Program-made: the position numbers and the translations under genes
Part shown: positions 9,739-21,172 of the stretch, piece by piece
Layout: the number at the start of each line of letters is the position of its first letter
Position numbering within the stretch: position 1 is the first letter of the stretch
The notes under the pieces: generated by a model
The model's database searches: none
What the model was told of the DNA's origin: nothing
Seen by the model: only the letters and a program-made list of their open reading frames with translations
Origin: Stackebrandtia endophytica
Lineage (GTDB): Bacteria; Actinomycetota; Actinomycetes; Mycobacteriales; Micromonosporaceae
Assembly (NCBI RefSeq): GCF_006716355.1
Contig: NZ_VFOW01000001.1
Span: 3,472,001 to 3,536,000, forward strand
Reading direction: 5' to 3'
DNA length: 64,000 bases

Positions 9739-10614
9739 ATGCCGACGTCAGTACTGCTCGCGGTGCTAGCCGGAGCGGGGTTGCTGGCGCTGGCGCCGGC
9801 GCTGGTTCGTCGCTACGACGCCGATGAACGTATCGCCGCCGATCGGGAGCAGTCCAAGGCGCGCGTGTTGGAGCGAAACGCCAAGGGGCGTACCGGCCCC
9901 GGCGCCACCCCGATCAACGGCCCCTCCGAAGACGGGGACTCCGCCGAGTCCGACGTGGATGAGACACAAGCGACGGAGCCGGATTCCCAAGCGCCGAACG
10001 CGTTGCGGACCGAAACCCCGGTCGATGACGAGACCGTCGCCGACGAACCGGAAGCCGAATCGCCCCGCCGTGCCGGAGCGTGGGAGCGTACCGGAGCCCG
10101 CCGAGCGGAGTCGGTAACCTGGACGCCGAACCAGACGAAACCCCACCCGCCCGAGGAGGCGCCCATGGCTTCGGCGCAGCTGCGTACCTGGTGGCAGCAG
10201 CGTCATCGCCGCGTCCTCTACGTGCTTCTACTGCTGACCCTCGTCGAGCTCGTCGGGGTCATCGTGGTGGGCCCGGGCTTCTGGGTCGGGGTTGCCGTCT
10301 CCGTGGCGTTGTTGGTGGCCTTTCTGCGGTTCCTTCGGTTGCGCGCGATCAAGGAGACGAAGCAGCGCCGTACTCGTCGCCCCGCGATCGCCGAGAAGCG
10401 CCAGGTGTACGTCCCCCCGCAGGCCGAGGGCACCGAGCTCGAACCCGTCGAGCCCACCGACGCCCCGGACGGTCTGGTGCCCGGATTCGGGGAACCGACT
10501 GACGAGCCGGTCGAGAAACCCGAAGCCGCCGAACCGGATGTCGCCGAGCCACCGTCGCGGCGCCGCACCGGAGGCATTCGCGGCCGTTCATACGAGTCGC
10601 CGGCCAATCTGTAG
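9739..10614 (+). CDS. SepX/GlpR-like membrane protein
   Basis: 291 aa. An N-terminal helix (residues ~4-22), a long acidic, low-complexity cytoplasmic linker, a pair of helices around residues 157-200 and a Pro/Glu-rich tail with a basic stretch after the helices (RLRAIKETKQRRTRRPAI). This layout and the place just after moeA/glp and rimJ match SepX of Streptomyces, which stabilises FtsZ and septa, and GlpR of Corynebacterium, the membrane receptor of Glp. The ATG at 9739 has a strong AGGAGGGG site; the earlier open frame is ignored. The assignment rests on synteny and topology more than on conserved motifs. Confidence 0.75.
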   Translation: MPTSVLLAVLAGAGLLALAPALVRRYDADERIAADREQSKARVLERNAKGRTGPGATPINGPSEDGDSAESDVDETQATEPDSQAPNALRTETPVDDETVADEPEAESPRRAGAWERTGARRAESVTWTPNQTKPHPPEEAPMASAQLRTWWQQRHRRVLYVLLLLTLVELVGVIVVGPGFWVGVAVSVALLVAFLRFLRLRAIKETKQRRTRRPAIAEKRQVYVPPQAEGTELEPVEPTDAPDGLVPGFGEPTDEPVEKPEAAEPDVAEPPSRRRTGGIRGRSYESPANL

Positions 10615-10861
10615 TCCTCATCACATTCGAGTCGGTCAACGTTTGAATTCGCGCCGTGCGTGAATGCGCGAATAAACCGTGTATTTGCATGATGGGGCGG
10701 TTGTCGGACATTCCCGTTGTTTCCGTCGCCGAGTATCCATTTGTCACAGAATTCGGGTGATTGCATCCCTACCCTGGGAAGTGGTTGGGCGGCAACACTT
10801 TCCTGAGTTGGGGGTATTCGGTTAACCTGTGGTGTCGTCCCCTCGGCTGAGAAGGAACTAA

Positions 10862-12001
10862 ATGAAGAAGCAGGGTGCTCGTCGGGCGCTGTCGACTCGT
10901 TCGCCCTGGTGGGCTAAAACCATGTTGGGGGTCGGCGCATTCATCACTCTGGTCGCCGGAACAACAGTCGTTTACGCCAATGTTCTTCTGGACACCGTCT
11001 CGGATTCGGTGGAGACCGCCGACCTGCTCGGTGACGGTGACGAGGACACCGGCAACCCGATCGAGGGGCCGTTGAACCTGCTGATCGTGGGAACCGACCT
11101 GCGAGTCAACGACTCCGACGGTCAGGACCGTACGGACACGATCATGATTCTGCATATCAACAAGAATCTCGACAAGGCGTCGATCGTCTCGATTCCCCGT
11201 GACCTGAAAGTCGAGATTCAGGACTGCGGCCAACTGTTCAGCAGCCCCTGCACCTACAAGATCAACTCGGCGTATAACGCGGGTCTGGACCAATGGACCC
11301 GTGAAGAGAAGTTCAAGAATCTCGCCGACACCGTTTCCGATCTGACCGGTATCGAGAAGTTCGACGGTGCCGTGATCATGGGATTCGAGGGCTTCCTCAA
11401 CGCCGTGAAAACCTTCGGCGGCATCGAACTGTGTCTGCCCATCGACATGGTGTTGGAACAGCAGCGGTTGGAGGCGCTGAAGAAGGGGGAGGAGGTGCGA
11501 ATGTTCCCCAAGGGCTGCAACGACTACAACGCTCAGGAGGCACTGTGGATCGTTCGGGAACGCTACGCGTACGATCCCGCCAACCCCGACTTCGATCCGT
11601 CATACGGCGTTTCGGACTACGGCCGCCAGCACATGCAGCAGCACTTCATCAAGCAACTGCTGAAGAAGGCCACCGAAGAGGGCTACACCACCGACCCCAC
11701 TAAGGTCAGCACCCTGATTCAGGACGTGGGTTCCTCACTGGTCATCGACCCGATCGAGGGAAAGCCGATCACCGACATGGCGGTCGCGCTGCGCAACGTC
11801 AAACCGTCCTCGATCGAGACCGTCCGGTTGCCCACCACCGGCTCGAAGGAGTACTTCACCGGGGTGGAAGAGGATTACGAGACGGTGTTGCCGGGATCGG
11901 AGGAGGAACAGATCATGACGGAACTGTTCGCTGCGCTCAACAACGACACCATGGACGACTGGATCAAGGACAACAAGGACCTGATCAACAGCGACGATTG
12001 A
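10862..12001 (+). CDS. LytR-CpsA-Psr (LCP) family cell-wall ligase
   Basis: 379 aa. A short basic N-terminus, one membrane helix (~17-40), then an extracytoplasmic LCP domain starting near residue 74 with the conserved NLLIVGTDLR, RTDTIMILHI and SIPRDLKVEI. The Arg and Asp residues that bind the polyprenyl pyrophosphate are present. LCP enzymes attach glycopolymers such as teichoic acid or arabinogalactan to peptidoglycan. A GAAGGAACTAA sequence precedes the ATG. It is a single gene ended by a strong hairpin at 12025-12054. Attached polymer unknown. Confidence 0.9.
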   Translation: MKKQGARRALSTRSPWWAKTMLGVGAFITLVAGTTVVYANVLLDTVSDSVETADLLGDGDEDTGNPIEGPLNLLIVGTDLRVNDSDGQDRTDTIMILHINKNLDKASIVSIPRDLKVEIQDCGQLFSSPCTYKINSAYNAGLDQWTREEKFKNLADTVSDLTGIEKFDGAVIMGFEGFLNAVKTFGGIELCLPIDMVLEQQRLEALKKGEEVRMFPKGCNDYNAQEALWIVRERYAYDPANPDFDPSYGVSDYGRQHMQQHFIKQLLKKATEEGYTTDPTKVSTLIQDVGSSLVIDPIEGKPITDMAVALRNVKPSSIETVRLPTTGSKEYFTGVEEDYETVLPGSEEEQIMTELFAALNNDTMDDWIKDNKDLINSDD

Positions 12002-12024
12002 CGCTGGCTCCCACCACAGCGATA

Positions 12025-12054
12025 GGCCCGCTTCCGATGATCCGGAAGCGGGCC
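12025..12054. terminator. Bidirectional terminator hairpin
   Basis: A perfect 12-bp inverted repeat (ggcccgcttccg and cggaagcgggcc) with a 6-nt loop lies between the convergent LCP and Psd genes, 24 bp past the LCP stop. It can serve both strands. Confidence 0.8.
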
Positions 12055-12071
12055 TTCTCACGTGAGGACGA

Positions 12072-13289
12072 TTAACGCCAACGTGCCAGCACCGTCTCAC
12101 CGGCGACCACACGCTCGCCCGGCGCCACGAGGGCGTCGGCCGCGTCGGCCGGCAGGTACACGTCGGTGCGGGAACCGAACCGGATCAGGCCGTACCGTTC
12201 GCCCTTGGCCAACAACGCACCCGGCTGGGCACGGTTGACGATGCGACGCGCGATCAACCCGGTCCGCTGGGCCACCGCCACCCGGCCGTGGACGGTCTCC
12301 AACACGGTGTAGCAGGCGACGTTGTGTTCGGCGGCGGCCTTCATCGCGGGAGCGAATCCGCCTTCCTCACGGAACACGTCGACGACCCGACCGGCGACCG
12401 GGGACCGGTTGACGTGCACGTCCAGCACCGATAGGAACACCGCGATGCGCAGCCACTCGCTGCCTGCCTCGCCGGAGGCCCCGCCGAACCGGTCGTCGGT
12501 GATCCGTTCCACCGACAGGACCTTGCCGTCTCCGGAGGAGACCACGGTGTCGGGGTCGTCGTCGGTGTGCCGGTTGGGGTCGCGGAAGAACGCCGCGGCC
12601 GGGAGTGCGGCGGCCGCCGGCAGCATCCACAGTTTCGACTTCGGCCGAGTGGTCTTGGCCAGACCGGCCAGACCCAGCAGGATCGCGCCCGCCGCGATGC
12701 CGTTGGAGTCGATGTTCATCTTCGAGGTCAGTGGGACGCTACTGGGTCGGTGAGCCGGAACGATCTTCTCGGCCAGTTCCAGGGTCCCGGTCTTGAACCG
12801 GAACCGGTGAACGCGAAGCGGCGGCCGGTTCCGCAGGACCAGGTCCTGACCGATACCGAACTCGGCGGCGAGGTCGACGAGATCCTCGGATGCCTTGGAC
12901 AGCGGTACCGGCAACGTCAGGGTGCCGCCTGCGGCGGTCAGCTCCCGCAGTTCGGTGACGTGCTTGGTGAACTCCCCGTCGGCGAGAACCGGCTCGGCGA
13001 GCATGACCACGTCGGCGGGCGCGGCATCGGCCGTGGAGGTGACCAGTTTGACCCGGTCGACGACCCAGGCGCCCTGATCGGAGAGGAACGTTTCGACGGC
13101 GGCGCGGTCGGCCTGATCGACCACGACGGTGAGGCGGTCACCGGGCAGCAACGCGTCGACGGCGGCGGCCAGCACCGGGTGCGCGGCGTGTGCTCCGACG
13201 ATCAGGCCCGTTTTGGGCCCGGGGTGCCGGATGAACTCGTCGGTGATGACCCGAGCGGCACGACGGCCGACGGTGGCGGTGAATGGCAT
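12072..13289 (-). CDS. psd: Phosphatidylserine decarboxylase with N-terminal Rossmann-like extension
   Basis: 405 aa. The C-terminal ~215 residues are a phosphatidylserine decarboxylase: PAAAFFRDPNR, DGKVLSVE, FLSVLDVHVNRSPVAG, the histidine in MKAAAEHN, and the self-cleavage site RFGSRTDVYLP, where the Ser becomes the pyruvoyl cofactor. The product is phosphatidylethanolamine. The first ~190 residues resemble a small methyltransferase fold (GLIVGAHAAHPVLAAAVDAL, DRLTVVVD, ADVVMLAEPVL) with no recognised catalytic motif. ATG 13289 is used; an upstream ATG gives an unlikely extension. No PssA gene follows within the window. Confidence 0.85.
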   Translation of the reverse strand: MPFTATVGRRAARVITDEFIRHPGPKTGLIVGAHAAHPVLAAAVDALLPGDRLTVVVDQADRAAVETFLSDQGAWVVDRVKLVTSTADAAPADVVMLAEPVLADGEFTKHVTELRELTAAGGTLTLPVPLSKASEDLVDLAAEFGIGQDLVLRNRPPLRVHRFRFKTGTLELAEKIVPAHRPSSVPLTSKMNIDSNGIAAGAILLGLAGLAKTTRPKSKLWMLPAAAALPAAAFFRDPNRHTDDDPDTVVSSGDGKVLSVERITDDRFGGASGEAGSEWLRIAVFLSVLDVHVNRSPVAGRVVDVFREEGGFAPAMKAAAEHNVACYTVLETVHGRVAVAQRTGLIARRIVNRAQPGALLAKGERYGLIRFGSRTDVYLPADAADALVAPGERVVAGETVLARWR

Positions 13290-13821
13290 GTGGAAATCCC
13301 CAAATCCTGGATCAGGCGTACCCGGCAATGATAATCCGCCATGATGCCTCGAACCGATTCACACGAGGCGGGGCGTGTGCTCAGGACGCGACAACTGGAC
13401 CAACAATTTCAAGATCATTAATATCGCCCGGTAGCGGTGCCCCGGTGTTAGCCTCGAAAGACGCCGGGAGGTCTCCGTCCACTTGGTGTACGGGGTGTCA
13501 CGGCTCACGCAGGCCATAACTCAACAGGCCGTTGAGGCGTCATCATGGGACGCGCCTCAACGCGGTGCCGATACGGGATCCGATGTGGAGCACGACAGTG
13601 CGGTGACGCGCCGCAGACACCGTACTGTTCAGCATCGGGTTATTCGAGCACCGTGATCGTCGTGCCCGCCGCGCGCGATCGGCCAGCAACGGCGAGCCGG
13701 GGTACCGCGCGCAAGCTGCCCCGGTTCGTCGTTTGTTCCGACCCCTTCGGTTTCACGTTCTCAAACGCCGGTGGCGTCACCGGGGGACACCCGATGACGC
13801 CACCGAATCGTTGTGAACCGA
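13290..13821. other. Intergenic stretch between psd and clpC
   Basis: About 530 bp without a convincing gene. It contains the clpC terminator (13769-13805) and a second hairpin at 13530-13562 (arms gttgaggcg / cgcctcaac). Open frames here are short, arginine-rich and differ between phases, so they look like chance frames. The promoter for psd should lie within the first ~150 bp. Confidence 0.5.
13769..13805 (-). terminator. Terminator hairpin after clpC
   Basis: An 11-bp perfect inverted repeat (cggtggcgtca / tgacgccaccg) around a 15-nt loop, 17 bp past the clpC stop. On the minus strand a short T-run follows. Confidence 0.6.
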
Positions 13822-16374
<2,553 letters not shown>

Positions 16375-16512
16375 GTGCTCGTGCTCCTTGCGTCCGCCCC
16401 GTCTCGGGCCTGCGCTGACAGGTCTGACTACTTAACAGTGAGTCCACCCTATCGCTGATGTGAGACGCCAACGGCGGACCTGCCAATGGCATTCCCAGGT
16501 CGTGGTCTTGTA

Positions 16513-16526
16513 CGCCGTGGGCGAAC
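16513..16526 (-). promoter_or_regulatory. Candidate ClgR operator upstream of clpC
   Basis: Reading the minus strand the site is GTTCGC, five bases, GCG, exactly the GTTCGC-N5-GCG pattern described for ClgR, the activator of clp genes in Streptomyces and Corynebacterium. It is centred about 145 bp before the clpC start. The match is visible; binding is inferred. Confidence 0.55.
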
Positions 16527-16582
16527 AAACCCGATGGGATGCCGGGTGCGGCGGTCCACCAGGTGAACGGGGTCACAGCATG

Positions 16583-16620
16583 AAGAATGCGAGGGCTCCG
16601 GGTGGAGTCCTCGCATTCTT
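16583..16620 (-). terminator. Terminator hairpin after lsr2
   Basis: A 12-bp perfect stem (aagaatgcgagg / cctcgcattctt) with an inner ctcc/ggag extension, 88 bp past the lsr2 stop. It separates lsr2 from clpC transcription. Confidence 0.75.
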
Positions 16621-16707
16621 GAAGTCAACGACCCGAACGGGGGCCGAACCGGGAAGCACCGCCTGTGCTCGTCAGCCGTCACCTGGCGGTGCGGCGGTGG
16701 CCAGGTT

Positions 16708-17064
16708 CTACTTGCCCGCGCTCGCGTTGTACTCGTCGACGATGTTCTGCGCGATCCGACCGCGGTCGGAGATCTTCTTGCCGACGCGAGCCGCCCATTC
16801 CCGGATCGCCTTGTTCTGTTCCCGGTCGATCGGGGCACGAGATTTCGGCGCGGCATTGGATGTAGCGGCTTTGCCACTGACCGAATACCTGCCCAGCTTG
16901 CGGGCTACATTGACGTAATCGGTCAAGGCCTCGCGCAAGGTGCCGGCATGTTCGTGAGACAGATCGATCTCGTATGCGAATCCATCCAGTCCGAACTTAA
17001 CGGTTTCGTCCGCCTGACCACCATCAAGGTCGTCGACAAGGATTACCTGAACTCTTTGTGCCAC
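16708..17064 (-). CDS. lsr2: Nucleoid-associated protein Lsr2
   Basis: 118 aa. The N-terminal dimerisation domain (MAQRVQVILVDDLDGGQADETV, FGLDGFAYEIDLS) and the C-terminal AT-hook-like domain (IREWAARVGKKISDRGRI, core RGR) are both intact. Lsr2 bridges DNA, prefers AT-rich sequence and silences foreign or regulated genes, acting like H-NS. It lies between lysS and clpC as in mycobacteria and streptomycetes. The spacer before it (17065-17204) is AT-rich by local standards, which fits autoregulation, although this is inference. Confidence 0.96.
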   Translation of the reverse strand: MAQRVQVILVDDLDGGQADETVKFGLDGFAYEIDLSHEHAGTLREALTDYVNVARKLGRYSVSGKAATSNAAPKSRAPIDREQNKAIREWAARVGKKISDRGRIAQNIVDEYNASAGK

Positions 17065-17204
17065 CGCTGGACCTCCAGGTCAACAATTATGTGTCATTCG
17101 ATGGGCTACTTTATCCCAAGGATTCTAAAATTGCGCACGGCCCCGGTGGTTAATGGTTCAATCACCGAGGGCGACGCCATTTCAGCACGATAATCGTTGA
17201 GCCG

Positions 17205-18713
17205 TCAGGCTTCTGGTTTAACAAGTGGGAACAGGATCGTCTCGCGGATTCCCAGACCTGTCAACGCCATCAGGAGTCGATCGATGCCCAGCCCCAAACC
17301 ACCCATCGGGGGCATCCCGTATTCCATCGCGCGCAGGAAGTCCTCGTCCAGCGGCATGGCCTCGTCGTCGCCCCTGGCGGCGAGCCTGGCCTGCTGAACG
17401 AAGCGTTCCCGCTGGACAACCGGGTCGACGAGTTCCGAGTACCCGGTACCCATCTCGACGCCGCGGATATAGAGATCCCACTTTTCGGTCAGACCCGGCT
17501 TGTCGCGGTGGGCGCCGGTCAGCGGTGACGTTTCCTCCGGGTAGTCGAACACAAACGTCGGCTGGACGAGGGAATCGGTGACTAGATGCTCGAATAGTTC
17601 TTCGGCCAGTTTGCCTGGGCCCCAAACCGGGTCGACCTCCAGATCGGTCTTTTCGGCGTAGGAAACCAGTGTCTGGTAAGGCGTGTCGATTGTCACCGTC
17701 TCACCGACGGCTTCGGATATCGCTTCGAACAGGCCGACTCGACGCCATTGCCCACCCAGATCAAGTTCGGTGCCATCGGCGTGTTGAACCACAGTGGAGC
17801 CAAAGACGTCCATCGCGGCGGTCTGTACGAGGCTAGTCGTCAACTCCGCGATGGTGTGGTAATCGCCATAGGCTTCATAAGCCTCCAGCATCGCGAATTC
17901 CGGTGAATGTGATGAATCGACACCTTCGTTGCGGAAATTGCGATTGATTTCGAAGACCCTTTCCAAGCCTCCGACTACACATCGTTTCAGGTACAACTCT
18001 GGAGCTATCCGCAAATAGAGATCGATGTCGAGTGCATTGTGATGCGTCACGAACGGCCGTGCCGCCGCACCACCGTGGAGCACCTGGAGCATCGGCGTCT
18101 CCACCTCGATGTACTCCCGCTGATGCATGACCTCCCGAAGCGACCGGATCATCGCGGGACGGTTGCGCGCCATGTCACGGGCCTCGGGCCGCATGATCAG
18201 ATCGACGTAGCGCTGCCGAACCCGGTTCTCGTCGCTCAGCGGCTTGTGCGCCACCGGCAACGGCCGCAGCGCCTTGGCGGCCATGCTCCAGGACTCGGCC
18301 ATCACTGACAGCTCACCGCGCCTGGAGGTGATGACCTCTCCGGTGGCGGCCACGACATCGCCGATGTCGACCAGCCGCTTCCAGTCGGCCAGCGCGTCCT
18401 CTCCGACCTTTGCCTGCGACAACATCAGCTGAAGTTCGGTGCCGTCGCCTTCGCGAAGCGTCGCGAAGCACAACTTGCCGGTGTTGCGAACGAAGATGAC
18501 CCGCCCGACGACGGACTCCTCCACGCCGGTACTGGCGCCCTCGGCCAGGTCGGCGTACTGCTCGCGCAGCTTCGCCAGGGTGACGGTGCGCTTGACTCCC
18601 AGTGGGTACGGCTTGACGCCTTCGGCGAGCAGCGCATCGCGCTTGCCGCGTCGCACCTTCATCTGCTCGGGAAGGTCATCCTCAACGGCCGGTGGACTGG
18701 GATTCTCGGACAT
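17205..18713 (-). CDS. lysS: Lysyl-tRNA synthetase, class II
   Basis: 502 aa, usual length. An N-terminal OB-fold anticodon-binding domain (VGRVIFVRNTGKLCFATLREGDG) is followed by the class II catalytic core with motif 2 (FEINRNFRNEGVDSSHSPEF) and motif 3 (GLGIDRLLMALTG). It charges tRNA-Lys. ATG 18713 is used because the product starts as in other LysRS proteins and is preceded by a weak AGAGCGGAA site; the open frame upstream is not protein-like. It precedes lsr2 by about 140 bp. Confidence 0.96.
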   Translation of the reverse strand: MSENPSPPAVEDDLPEQMKVRRGKRDALLAEGVKPYPLGVKRTVTLAKLREQYADLAEGASTGVEESVVGRVIFVRNTGKLCFATLREGDGTELQLMLSQAKVGEDALADWKRLVDIGDVVAATGEVITSRRGELSVMAESWSMAAKALRPLPVAHKPLSDENRVRQRYVDLIMRPEARDMARNRPAMIRSLREVMHQREYIEVETPMLQVLHGGAAARPFVTHHNALDIDLYLRIAPELYLKRCVVGGLERVFEINRNFRNEGVDSSHSPEFAMLEAYEAYGDYHTIAELTTSLVQTAAMDVFGSTVVQHADGTELDLGGQWRRVGLFEAISEAVGETVTIDTPYQTLVSYAEKTDLEVDPVWGPGKLAEELFEHLVTDSLVQPTFVFDYPEETSPLTGAHRDKPGLTEKWDLYIRGVEMGTGYSELVDPVVQRERFVQQARLAARGDDEAMPLDEDFLRAMEYGMPPMGGLGLGIDRLLMALTGLGIRETILFPLVKPEA

Positions 18714-18908
18714 TTCCGCTCTCTTCGAGTACCGGCGCCGGACATCACCCCGGGTGGGGTGGCCGACGCAATCTCTTGGCGCGGCTGCACGACGCAACCG
18801 CACGGCTGACTTGCCGATGACAAGCCTAAACGTCGCCCCGATCCCACCGCCAACAGGTTTAGTCGGCTTGGTCGGCGGCCACACGGGTACCGACCAAGCC
18901 GACGAAGG

Positions 18909-19697
18909 TCATCCGCGGCGCAACCGGAACACGTGGGTCAGGTAGGGCATCGCGAACTCATCCCGTCCCGCCAGCAGCGGATGGTTGGCGAGGAGGTCGG
19001 AAACGCCCGCCATGATCTCCTTCTGGCGTTGCAGGGAGGCGGTCAGGTAGTACGAACGCGACTTCACCAATCTCACCAGCCCCTCCGGTGTCAACGGTTT
19101 CTCGTGCCGGAACAGCTTCAGCTCGGGGTCGTCGAAGTAGGGGGCGAAGTATCCGGGAGCGCTGGCCAGTCCCGCGGTCAGCTCCGCCGCCGACGATCCG
19201 ACGATGTCGCTCAACCGCTTCACCCAGTCCACCGACTCGTCACGGACGTTCCACATGGGAACGAAATGTCCTCCGGGACGAAGGACCCGTTTGATCTGAG
19301 GCAGCGCCCGATCCGGGTCGAACCAGTGGTAGGCCTGGCCGGCGGTCACGGCGTCGGCGTAGGCGTCGGGAAGGGGCAGGGCTTCGGCGTTGCCGTGATG
19401 ATGAGCGGTCAAGCCCCGGGTGACCGCGATGAGTTTGTCGAGCATCTGCCGATCCGGTTCGACGACGGTCACTCGATGGCCCATGGCGATGAGTCCCCGG
19501 GTCAGCAGGCCGGTGCCCGCGCCCACGTCCACAATGTCGATGGGATTGTCACCGAAACCCCACCGCAGCGCCTCCGTCGGGTAGGTCGGGCGAGCGGTGT
19601 CGTACAGGTCGGCGGCCTGCCCGAACGACAGGGCGTGGATCTGGGTGATCTCAGGGTCGACCGGATTGTGGGGTTTAGGGGAGGATTGTTTCGTCAC
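18909..19697 (-). CDS. SAM-dependent methyltransferase (type 11)
   Basis: 262 aa. Motif I (IVDVGAGTGLLTRGL), motif II (VTVVEPDRQML), the NAEALPLPDAYADAVTAGQAYHWFD block and post-motif RVLRPGGHF place it among class I, UbiE-like methyltransferases. The GTG at 19697 is chosen since the sequence before it does not look like protein. The substrate is unknown. It stands alone, between lysS and a short HTH gene on the same strand. Confidence 0.82.
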   Translation of the reverse strand: MTKQSSPKPHNPVDPEITQIHALSFGQAADLYDTARPTYPTEALRWGFGDNPIDIVDVGAGTGLLTRGLIAMGHRVTVVEPDRQMLDKLIAVTRGLTAHHHGNAEALPLPDAYADAVTAGQAYHWFDPDRALPQIKRVLRPGGHFVPMWNVRDESVDWVKRLSDIVGSSAAELTAGLASAPGYFAPYFDDPELKLFRHEKPLTPEGLVRLVKSRSYYLTASLQRQKEIMAGVSDLLANHPLLAGRDEFAMPYLTHVFRLRRG

Positions 19698-19859
19698 CCC
19701 GTTAACGTATCGATGAGATCGACTGGGGTGAACGGGTTCTGGCCTAAATCGTCGGCGGGGTGCGAGGTGCGGCGGTTCGTCGAGGGGATTGACGAACCGC
19801 CACATGCCGGGACTATCGCGGCCCAACGTCGTGTTCCGATCCCTCGGAACCCGAAGGCC

Positions 19860-20135
19860 CTAGATTTCGGGCCTATCCAACTGCGTCGCCGCTCGCATGC
19901 CCAACTGGAACCGGGTTTGGACCCCGAAGGTGTCCATGAGGGAGCGAACACGCCGTTGAACGGTTCGGCGTGACAAATCCAGCCTGCGTCCGATTGCTTG
20001 ATCGGACAGTCCGGTTGCCAACAGGCGCAACAACTCCAGCTGATCGGCTGGAAGCCGTGGCGCCAACAGCTCGGGCCGCGGAAACTGACGGGCCTCGCTT
20101 AGCCGTACTTCCGGTGACCGCAATCCTATGGACAT
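19860..20135 (-). CDS. Short LuxR-type helix-turn-helix protein
   Basis: 91 aa consisting almost only of a C-terminal LuxR-like HTH (LRLLATGLSDQAIGRRLDLSRRTVQRRVRSLMDTFGVQTRFQLG). It is close to the C-terminal end of the 325-aa regulator at 38450-39427. No sensor domain is encoded: the frame upstream has no recognisable protein, so this may be a decayed relic of a longer TrmB/LuxR regulator or a genuine single-domain protein. ATG 20135 is the best start but lacks a strong ribosome site. Confidence 0.55.
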   Translation of the reverse strand: MSIGLRSPEVRLSEARQFPRPELLAPRLPADQLELLRLLATGLSDQAIGRRLDLSRRTVQRRVRSLMDTFGVQTRFQLGMRAATQLDRPEI

Positions 20136-20268
20136 CTGGTACCTCGCTCTCGCAAAGCATCTCGGCGTATTGGGGGGTGCGTGATGAATGGCCGCAGCCG
20201 GTCGCGATGACCGGTCGTGGCGGCAACCTCTTGCCATCATTCACGCTCGAGCCGGGCGGCCAGTTGCG

Positions 20269-21030
20269 TCAAACAAACGAAAACGCGGAATAACCGACAA
20301 CCCGGTCAGTGTCCCCGAAAGTGTCCGCTGACGTGCGCAGATCCAATTCGGTCGGTGCCAGACCGTGATGGCGTGCCCACTCCAGCGTGCCTCGCAGCGG
20401 AAACAGGCCGCACGCGTCGCCGCTGTGAATCCGTTGCGGGGCAAGGGCGAGAATGTTGTCGGCGGTCGCGCGATCTCGCTTGACCGCCTCCTCGTGTCTC
20501 AAATAGTGGGACAAGTCGGTGCTGCACAGCAATACATCGCCCTCGTCGACGAGTTCCTCGATCAACCGACCGGTCGACTCGGTCTCGGCCACCCCGACCA
20601 CCACCGGCGTGATCGGCACACCGGGCAACACCACCTGAAGAAACGGCACCTGAACCTCGAGCGAATGCTCCAGCTCATGAGGACCGGCATCGACGGGAAC
20701 GAGGTCGGTACCCGCGACCGCGACCGTCCCCAACGGTGTCCGCCAGTGTTCATCCGGGGAGGCGGCGAAGCCCCGCAACCGCACCCGATGCGACGGACCC
20801 ACCAGGACGACCCGCCGAATGGTCGCCGCGTCCCGGCGCAACCTCGCGAACACCCGCGCCGCGATCGGACCGGAGAACCGATAGCCCGCATGCGGCACCA
20901 CGTAGCCCCGCGCCGGCGCCTCGTCCGGCGGCAACTCCACCTCACGCAACTGAAGGTCGATCAGATTGCGGAGGACATGCGGCCCCGCCGGGTAGAACCG
21001 ACCGGCCACCGCCGGTTGACGGATCGTCAT
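20269..21030 (-). CDS. MEMO1-family protein (AmmeMemoRadiSam B)
   Basis: 253 aa. Conserved blocks PHAGYRFSGP, VLVGPSHRV, EHSLEVQVPFLQ, CSTDLSHY and GDACG carry the histidines, Asp and Cys of the Memo fold, related to aromatic dioxygenases. In many bacteria it is encoded with AmrA and a radical SAM enzyme; neither is found here, so this is a lone AmrB. The biochemical function is unsettled for the whole family. The ATG start at 21030 fits the family N-terminus (RQPAVAGRFYPA). Confidence 0.88.
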   Translation of the reverse strand: MTIRQPAVAGRFYPAGPHVLRNLIDLQLREVELPPDEAPARGYVVPHAGYRFSGPIAARVFARLRRDAATIRRVVLVGPSHRVRLRGFAASPDEHWRTPLGTVAVAGTDLVPVDAGPHELEHSLEVQVPFLQVVLPGVPITPVVVGVAETESTGRLIEELVDEGDVLLCSTDLSHYLRHEEAVKRDRATADNILALAPQRIHSGDACGLFPLRGTLEWARHHGLAPTELDLRTSADTFGDTDRVVGYSAFSFV

Positions 21031-21172
21031 CGGACTCGCTGTCGGCGGGTCATGACACCATCCTTCGAAGGCACAACGTATAGGTCATCATCGATTCAGT
21101 GGCTGCGCAAGAGCGGTTCTGGCCAGATTTGACACCGGATGAGTGAACCGAAGCAGTTGGCATGATGTCAGG

